Under the pieces are notes generated by a model. That model was given only the letters and a program-made list of their open reading frames with translations, was not told the origin of the DNA and did no database searches. From assembly GCA_003485825.1 (NCBI GenBank), contig DNHN01000008.1:1-6321 (forward strand): DNA of 6,321 nt, written 5' to 3'. The DNA comes from Bacteroidota bacterium (lineage in GTDB: Bacteria > Bacteroidota > Bacteroidia > NS11-12g > UBA9320). The translations under genes were made by a program, and so were the position numbers. Below are positions 1 to 4,801 of this stretch, piece after piece (the first letter of the stretch is position 1; each line of letters opens with the position of its first letter).

Positions 1-54
1 CCTGGAAGAATTTTTAAAATTAATATCAACTACACATTACCCTTAAAAAAATGA
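1..54 (+). CDS. C-terminal tail of a TonB-dependent outer-membrane receptor (partial, BtuB-like by context)
   Basis: Reading from base 1, an open frame gives PGRIFKININYTLPLKK and then TGA at 52-54. The PGR-x-F start followed by alternating polar and hydrophobic residues ending in an aromatic-containing strand (KININYTL) is typical of the last beta-strand of TonB-dependent receptors in Bacteroidota, which often end in a PGRxF/Y...F-type strand. Such receptors sit in the outer membrane and import bulky ligands using TonB energy. The stop overlaps the next start codon as ATGA (51-54), so the two genes appear translationally coupled. Since the downstream genes encode BtuG- and DUF4465-type proteins, the receptor is probably the corrinoid receptor BtuB. 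Only 17 residues are visible, so the family call rests on the strand pattern and the context. A short PLKK extension after the strand is slightly unusual. Confidence 0.6.
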   Translation, partial: PGRIFKININYTLPLKK

Positions 55-1718
55 AAAGACAATTACTAACACTATTAACGGTAGCATTCATTGCGATGAC
101 CTATGCACAATTTGAACATCAGCGAGTGTACTCAACCTTTGATAATTTGCCTTTAGCTAAAGCAGATACATTTAACAACGGAGCTGATTCAAGTGTTGGT
201 TTTACACACTACGGAAGATATTGGAACAATAGTTATAATCCTACTTGGGGTAGTTGGAGCGGATGGGCGCTGAGTAATATGACCGATACGTTGACAGCTG
301 GTTTTGGGAATCAGTACAGTGCCATCACTGGCCAAGGGGTGAGTAGTACAGCAAACTATATGGTAAGCACAGGAAGTCGAGCGTATATCAAACTGGATGA
401 AGCTACAGCAATCTCTGGAGCATATTTCACCAATACTACGTATACCGCCCGTGATATGGAGCAAGGAAGTGGTTTTAGTAAAAAATTTGGAGGAGACGAT
501 GGAAATGACGAGGACTTCTTTCGAGTGGTTATAAGTTCTTATCTGGCAGGGACATTCGTAGATAGCACTATTTTTTACTTGGCAGACTATCGCTTTGCAG
601 ATAATAGCAAGGATTATATCGTAAAGGACTGGACCTTCGTGGATTTCAACAATGATCCATCTGATGATATAGAGATCGACAGTATCTCTTTTAGATATGA
701 AGGAAGTGATAACGGCGAGTTTGGGCTAAATACTCCGGCTTATTTCTGTATGGATGATTTCAATGCGATTAGTGACTATAAAGTATTTGGAAATCAGTTT
801 AGAATGGGAGCAGATACCTTTTTTAATGGAAGTGATGCGGCTGGAGGATTTCTTCTGGACCAAATGTTTTTTCCAAATAGTTATAATTCAGATTGGAATA
901 GTTGGAGTGGATGGAGTATAAGTACAATGTACGATACTGTTACGGCCGGTTTTACTAATCAATATTCTTCTAAAATGATGCCTCTAGCTACTCTTCCAAC
1001 CTCAAATGACGTGGTCCATCAGCAGTGTTTTATAAGCGGTGGTGTTTCTAATGAAATAAGAGGTCCTTATCTCGCAGGTCAAGAACCTACCATTTTTACA
1101 TTATGGGAACCTCCTGTTCCAGTATCACTGTTTATAACGAACACTACTTACGCATTCAAGGATATGAAAAACGGAAGTGGATTTAGCAAGAAATTTGGTG
1201 GAGCCTCTGGAGATGACCCAGATTACTTTAGACTTTTGGTACACAGCATATCTATAGATTCAGATACTCTGCTTACAGATACTATTTACCTTGCAGACTT
1301 TAGGTTTGAGGATAATACAAAGGATTATATTCTGGAAGAATGGAAAGAAGCTAAAATTGACTATAGTCATAAAATTGGATTTGAGTTACAGTCATCAGAT
1401 AATGGTATGTTTGGAATGAATACACCAGCCTATTTTAGTTTAAGTTTAATACAAAGATTGCCCGTCTCAATAAGTGAAGTAAAAAAAGAAGTTGAGGTTA
1501 TGGCCTATCCAAACCCCACTTCTGATCTTCTTCATTTTGTATCTCAAAACAGTATCGAGAATATCAGCATCCTTAGCCTACAAGGGGAAAAGGTTCAAAA
1601 TTACATAGTAGATAATAAATCTGCTGTTCTTAATATAGAAAATTTACCTTCAGGTATTTACCTTGCGAGAGTATATACCGAGGAAGGAATAGCCACTAAA
1701 CGATTTATAAAACAATGA
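51..1718 (+). CDS. Secreted tandem DUF4465 protein with T9SS type A sorting domain (BtuH-like)
   Basis: The 555-residue product has a signal peptide (1-19, probable cut at TYA|QF) with no lipobox cysteine. It then has two copies of one domain, about residues 40-239 and 255-468, and a C-terminal sorting domain at about 485-555 (AYPNPTSD, then LPSGIYLARV and a basic KRFIKQ end). Both copies carry DUF4465 hallmarks: WSGW near residues 69 and 285, NQYS (87, 303), TNTTY (127, 363), GSGFSKKFGG (139, 375), YLAD-RF (177, 413), KDYI (187, 424), SSD/GSDNG and NTPAYF (227, 457). DUF4465 proteins of the BtuH type are, in Bacteroides, surface proteins that bind vitamin B12 beside BtuB/BtuG; I recall this link from family knowledge with moderate certainty. 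The inferred role is extracellular capture of corrinoids and hand-off to the receptor. The sorting domain implies export through T9SS and attachment to the cell surface, instead of a lipid anchor. The second copy has a longer loop (304-358) and lacks the CMDD acidic end of copy one. The start is preceded by an A-rich run and overlaps the upstream stop. Confidence 0.85.
   Translation: MKRQLLTLLTVAFIAMTYAQFEHQRVYSTFDNLPLAKADTFNNGADSSVGFTHYGRYWNNSYNPTWGSWSGWALSNMTDTLTAGFGNQYSAITGQGVSSTANYMVSTGSRAYIKLDEATAISGAYFTNTTYTARDMEQGSGFSKKFGGDDGNDEDFFRVVISSYLAGTFVDSTIFYLADYRFADNSKDYIVKDWTFVDFNNDPSDDIEIDSISFRYEGSDNGEFGLNTPAYFCMDDFNAISDYKVFGNQFRMGADTFFNGSDAAGGFLLDQMFFPNSYNSDWNSWSGWSISTMYDTVTAGFTNQYSSKMMPLATLPTSNDVVHQQCFISGGVSNEIRGPYLAGQEPTIFTLWEPPVPVSLFITNTTYAFKDMKNGSGFSKKFGGASGDDPDYFRLLVHSISIDSDTLLTDTIYLADFRFEDNTKDYILEEWKEAKIDYSHKIGFELQSSDNGMFGMNTPAYFSLSLIQRLPVSISEVKKEVEVMAYPNPTSDLLHFVSQNSIENISILSLQGEKVQNYIVDNKSAVLNIENLPSGIYLARVYTEEGIATKRFIKQ
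168..1454 (+). repeat. Intragenic tandem duplication of the DUF4465 domain
   Basis: Copy one spans about 168-767 and copy two about 813-1454. Protein similarity runs through the whole unit, and some DNA similarity remains, for example tagttggag-ggatgg at 251-266 and 899-914 with a single difference. Most third positions elsewhere have diverged, so the duplication is old. Copy two carries about 20 extra residues between NQYS and TNTTY (65 residues against 45), and is shorter between KDYI and the SSDNG motif. Confidence 0.85.
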
Positions 1719-2662
1719 GATATTTATCGCTAATACTTGTATTGATTGCTTTTACGTGCTCAGCTCAGTATGACCCCGCAGGAGGCGAGCCTGGCAGTAA
1801 GTCTGTCCATAAGGATGACATTAGTATAATCGCCTGGGCAAATTCTGCCGAAGTCAAACTTGGCCCTTTACAAATCAATGATACTGCAATAGGGTATCCG
1901 ACCATGGGCACAAGCAACAGTGCTTTAGGACCTTCTGATGGCAGCGTACTGAGCCTAGGTGATGGAGGTGTGGTTACCCTTGGGTTTGAACAATCTATTA
2001 AAAACAATCCCGGCTACGATTTTGCCGTATTTGAAAATGGATTTAAGGTAGGATTTTCGTACTATTTAGAGTTAGCTCACGTAGAAGTAAGTGCGAACGG
2101 TACAGACTTTTTTCGTTTCCCCAGTGAGAGCTTAAGTGATACCAGCTATCAGACAGATAATTTTGGGTATACGGATCCAGAAAGTGTCAGAAATCTTGCA
2201 GGAAAACATCAAGCACCATACGGAACGCTGTTTGATCTAGAAGAATTAGGATTAGAAGAGATAAACTATATTCGGCTTATAGATGTGGTAGGAAGTGTGA
2301 ATGATAGCTTTGGGAGCAGAGATAGTAAAGGCCGTATAATCAATGATCCTTGGCCTACGCCGTTTCCGAGCGGCGGGTTTGACCTGGATGCCGTGGCTGT
2401 AGTGAATGGTAGTTTACTTTCTGTACATTCACCAAGAGCGTATGCTCAGGCAAATCCTTTGGTGTCTAACTCTTTGAAAGTGGGCGAGCATTTATTAATA
2501 AAGCCAGAGTGGGAAGGCAGTTCGTTGAGTTGCAGAGATGTGAATGGGCGCACACTAGATGCGTTTTCTTCAAAAATGCCTCGATTTTCTAGTCCAGGAG
2601 TATACATTGTTAACATTCAGAAAGACAATCAATTATGGGTTCAAAAAATTATCGTTTACTAA
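1715..2662 (+). CDS. Secreted cell-surface protein of unnamed family, B12-operon associated
   Basis: The 315-residue product begins with a signal peptide (about 1-17, cut CSA|QY). A lipoprotein cut is less likely because the residues before C15 are AFT. The core, about 20-235, has recognisable conserved blocks: LGPSDGSVLSLGDGGVVTLGF (70-91), DFAVFENGF (102-110), AHVEVSANGTDFFRFP (121-136) and GGFDLDAVAVVNG (220-232). I recognise this block set from proteins usually annotated only as cell surface or secreted protein in Bacteroidota and other phyla, and I know of no demonstrated function. Strand-rich composition and the FENGF...EVS-NG-F pattern suggest a lectin-like or discoidin-like beta-sandwich, which is inference. 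The last 70 or so residues (DVNGRTLDAF, then SPGVYIVNIQ and KIIVY) resemble a divergent T9SS type A sorting domain. The start codon overlaps the previous stop as ATGA, so it is co-translated with the DUF4465 protein and probably works at the surface with it. Ligand unknown; corrinoid or a corrinoid-bearing partner is the contextual guess. Confidence 0.8.
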   Translation: MRYLSLILVLIAFTCSAQYDPAGGEPGSKSVHKDDISIIAWANSAEVKLGPLQINDTAIGYPTMGTSNSALGPSDGSVLSLGDGGVVTLGFEQSIKNNPGYDFAVFENGFKVGFSYYLELAHVEVSANGTDFFRFPSESLSDTSYQTDNFGYTDPESVRNLAGKHQAPYGTLFDLEELGLEEINYIRLIDVVGSVNDSFGSRDSKGRIINDPWPTPFPSGGFDLDAVAVVNGSLLSVHSPRAYAQANPLVSNSLKVGEHLLIKPEWEGSSLSCRDVNGRTLDAFSSKMPRFSSPGVYIVNIQKDNQLWVQKIIVY

Positions 2663-3657
2663 TATTTCTTGGTTTGATCGCATTCGTATGGAACGGATGT
2701 AAGCCAGATGAGGACGTGGTCCCGGATACGTTTACAGGAGCTAAAGTGCTGATTGCCAATCAAGGGAATTTTGGCTGGGGAGAAGGTACGCTTTCCGTCT
2801 ACTATGAAGAGTCTAAAACGGTAGATGGGGAGGTGTATAAAGCTAAAAATCAGGAGTCTCTAGGGAATGTATTCCACTCAATTGCATCGTTCAATGGGCT
2901 TTATTTCTTTGTGATAAATAACTCAGGAAAGATAGTGGTGACTGACTCTTCTTATGGTAAAATAAAAGAAATTACGGGGTTAACTTCTCCAAGGAACATT
3001 TACAAAGTCACAGAAGATAAGGCGTATATTACAGATTTGTATTCCGGTGCTATCTATATTCTAGATTTGAACAGTTTGGAAGTGACAGGGACCATACCAT
3101 GCAACGGTCACACCGAAGAGGGCATTTTTCGTGAAGGCTTATTTTGGTTTGCAGCTCCGGAGACAGCTAATATTTATGCTGTGGATGTAGTCACGGATAG
3201 AATTACGGATAGCCTAACTGTAGGTTGGATGCCAGAACGTATGGTGCTAGACAATGAGAAAATACTCTGGGTACTGAATAGAGGAGATGAAAGCAAAAAT
3301 GAGTCAGCTAAACTAACTTCTGTGAGTATCACGGATCTAGACATTACAACAACAGCTTTTGAACTATCAGCAATGCCTACATCTTTAGCTTATGATAGCA
3401 AAAGTAATGTAGTGTACTTCTTGTCTGACGGAATATGGAGATTGAGACTAGGTCAAGATAAGGTGCCGCAGAGTTGGATGCAGGTGCCCGATGCGGAGTT
3501 TTATGACGTTGCAGTGCATCCTGCCAGTAGAGACGTATATGTTTCCGACGTGAAAGATTTCGTGTCTAAAAGTACCATCTACAGATATTCTCAAGGAGGA
3601 ACTTTACTCGACGAGTTTTCGGCGGGTATCATAGCAGGTGATTTCTTCTTTCCGTGA
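2635..3657 (+). CDS. btuG: BtuG-like surface lipoprotein, DUF5074/YncE-type beta-propeller
   Basis: The 340-residue lipoprotein has a hydrophobic signal (8-19) and a lipid-accepting C22 in the sequence VWNGC. C22 is followed by KPDED, an acidic stretch like the export signals that send Bacteroidota lipoproteins to the outer face of the outer membrane. The mature part is a beta-propeller with the features I associate with BtuG: VLIANQGNFGWG (38-49), NNSGKIVVTD (95-104), SPRNIY (118-123), KAYITDLYSGAIYILD (129-144), WMPERMVLD (198-206), LWVL (211-214), FYDVAVHP (289-296), VYVSD (301-305) and the GIIAGDFFFP end. BtuG binds corrinoids very tightly and caps the BtuB receptor, passing ligand into it. 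The ATG at 2635 lies inside the end of the preceding gene (28-nt overlap, different frame). It is preferred because it alone gives a complete signal peptide; the next in-frame start-like codon (TTG, residue 14) would destroy it. No strong Shine-Dalgarno is seen, so translational coupling is likely. The exact corrinoid preference cannot be read from sequence. Confidence 0.82.
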   Translation: MGSKNYRLLIFLGLIAFVWNGCKPDEDVVPDTFTGAKVLIANQGNFGWGEGTLSVYYEESKTVDGEVYKAKNQESLGNVFHSIASFNGLYFFVINNSGKIVVTDSSYGKIKEITGLTSPRNIYKVTEDKAYITDLYSGAIYILDLNSLEVTGTIPCNGHTEEGIFREGLFWFAAPETANIYAVDVVTDRITDSLTVGWMPERMVLDNEKILWVLNRGDESKNESAKLTSVSITDLDITTTAFELSAMPTSLAYDSKSNVVYFLSDGIWRLRLGQDKVPQSWMQVPDAEFYDVAVHPASRDVYVSDVKDFVSKSTIYRYSQGGTLLDEFSAGIIAGDFFFP

Positions 3658-3680
3658 GAAATAACTTATAAAATTTACTG

Positions 3681-3688
3681 TAGTTTTG
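3681..3688 (+). promoter_or_regulatory. Possible Bacteroidota -7 promoter box (TAGTTTTG)
   Basis: TAGTTTTG matches the Bacteroidota -7 consensus TAnnTTTG exactly and sits 12 nt before the start codon at 3701, inside the 43-nt gap after btuG. A transcript starting about 7 nt later would have a very short leader. No clear TTG/TTTG -33 element is seen at the expected spacing, so this may be an internal booster promoter or chance in AT-rich DNA. Confidence 0.35.
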
Positions 3689-3689
3689 T

Positions 3690-3694
3690 GGGAG
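3690..3694 (+). promoter_or_regulatory. Ribosome binding site GGGAG ahead of the second propeller gene
   Basis: GGGAG ends 6 nt before the ATG at 3701. It stands out because the other starts in the window have only A-rich or no obvious ribosome-binding sequence. It supports independent translation of this gene, which unlike its upstream neighbours does not overlap the preceding one. It could not be used efficiently by a transcript starting very close to it from the 3681 box. Confidence 0.45.
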
Positions 3695-3700
3695 TAACAT

Positions 3701-4771
3701 ATGAATATTCTTAAATCTCAAATTTCTCTTAGCCTTTTAATTGTTTTAGCATTCAGCATTTTTTACGGGTGCAAAGATCGTGTGCCAGACCCTGAGCTTA
3801 TTATTTATGAGGTGAGAGTTAAAATAAGAAATATACTAATAGCTAACCAAGGTACTAGGGGTGACGGGTCATTATCAATATATAAGACGTTTAGTGAAAA
3901 AGTGCAACTTAACGAATATGAGGAAGTTAGAACGGAAGTAAGACATAATGTATACCAGGAAGCTAATGGAGAGAAATTAGGCAGCTCACTTACAGCACTC
4001 ACACGGATAGATAATAGCTACTATTTTGTGCTACAGGATGCGGACAAAATCATTGTGACAGATACAGCGTTTATCAAAATCGGAGAAATTACAGATTTGA
4101 AGGCTCCCACACAGATATACCAAGTAGCCAATGGAAAAGCTTATGTCACTAGTAATACAGCCAAGTATCTGACTGTGTTAGATTTCATTAGTAATACGAA
4201 AGATAGAGTAATAGGCACTGTTGGTGTTTTGACGAGAGGTATAGTAATAGATAGTTCCTTTATAGGGTTAGTACCTAGCCAAGATGTCATATTGGAAATA
4301 AATGTAAACAGAGATAGCGTAGTAAATAGAATTACCCAAACTGGTGGATTGCGAAGCGTTTTCGTGGATAATGAAAATTTGGCGAGAATTTATCTGGACG
4401 ACTTCCCTACAATGGCTACTTGGTTCAAGAACAATGGTGAGAATAATTTCGTAGGAGCAGTCATGAGAGGAAGACCAAGGGGGGTAACCTATTTATCTAG
4501 AGATGATAAGTTTTACCACTTGGATGCAAATGATAATTCAATTTACGTGAGTGAAGTAGCCTTTCAATCCTCAGGAGGGAAACTATTTGCAGAGGTAGAA
4601 GTTGGGGAAGAGTTGCACCCTTTGGGTATGGATCCTACCAATGGTGAGGCGTATGCTTCCTATCAAATAGAAAATGCAGATTCTACCAAAGTTTTACGTT
4701 TTTCAGAAAATGGTCAATTATTAAATGAGTTTACGGTACCCTCACGCACGAGTAATTTCTTTTTTCCATAA
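3701..4771 (+). CDS. Diverged BtuG-like beta-propeller lipoprotein (second copy)
   Basis: The 356-residue lipoprotein has a signal segment (about 9-20) and lipid-accepting C24 in IFYGC, followed by KDRVPDPE, again charged and acidic. It aligns with the preceding BtuG-like protein along its length: NILIANQGTRGDGSLSIY (44-61, matching VLIANQGNFGWG...SVY), YYFVLQDADKIIVTDTAF (107-124), GEITDLKAPTQIY (128-140), GKAYVTSNT (145-153), a FRFSENG-like VLRFSENGQLLNEF near the end, and the same terminal FFFP. Hallmarks kept in its neighbour are changed here: NNSGK is QDADK, SPR is APT, TDLYSG is TSNTAK, the LWVL blade is gone, and GII-GDF is SRTSNFFF. It is therefore an old paralogue, not a recent duplicate. 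It is probably surface-exposed and in the same operon, with changed binding specificity, a structural role, or relaxed function. The fold call is firm; corrinoid binding by this copy is only inferred from position and ancestry. Confidence 0.75.
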   Translation: MNILKSQISLSLLIVLAFSIFYGCKDRVPDPELIIYEVRVKIRNILIANQGTRGDGSLSIYKTFSEKVQLNEYEEVRTEVRHNVYQEANGEKLGSSLTALTRIDNSYYFVLQDADKIIVTDTAFIKIGEITDLKAPTQIYQVANGKAYVTSNTAKYLTVLDFISNTKDRVIGTVGVLTRGIVIDSSFIGLVPSQDVILEINVNRDSVVNRITQTGGLRSVFVDNENLARIYLDDFPTMATWFKNNGENNFVGAVMRGRPRGVTYLSRDDKFYHLDANDNSIYVSEVAFQSSGGKLFAEVEVGEELHPLGMDPTNGEAYASYQIENADSTKVLRFSENGQLLNEFTVPSRTSNFFFP

Positions 4772-4788
4772 GAAACCCATTGACCGAT

Positions 4789-4796
4789 TATCTTCG
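4789..4796 (+). promoter_or_regulatory. Possible -7 promoter box for the ABC transporter gene (TATCTTCG)
   Basis: TATCTTCG differs from the TAnnTTTG consensus at one position and lies 5 nt before the TTG at 4802. Initiation about 7 nt downstream would put the RNA start at or next to the start codon, giving a leaderless or nearly leaderless message. A TTGAC at 4780-4784 is too close to serve as a -33 element, and no good one is seen further upstream. Confidence 0.35.
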
Positions 4797-4801
4797 CAGT
4801 C

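Noticed and set aside
1..50. Cobalamin riboswitch ahead of the DUF4465 gene
   Set aside because: The space is coding for the upstream receptor tail and is far too short for a riboswitch; one would be expected before the receptor, outside the window.
189..464. Minus-strand open frame of 91 codons
   Set aside because: It lies wholly within the DUF4465 gene, has no recognisable domain, and is a shadow of that coding sequence.
1765..2007. Minus-strand open frame of 80 codons
   Set aside because: It is antisense to the conserved core of the secreted surface protein, with proline- and serine-rich shadow composition and no start signals.
3805..4002. Minus-strand open frame of 65 codons
   Set aside because: It is antisense to the second propeller gene, with no domain or ribosome-binding site.
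4772..4801. Terminator between the propeller operon and the ABC gene
   Set aside because: No GC-rich hairpin followed by a T run is visible in the 30-nt gap, so read-through cannot be excluded.
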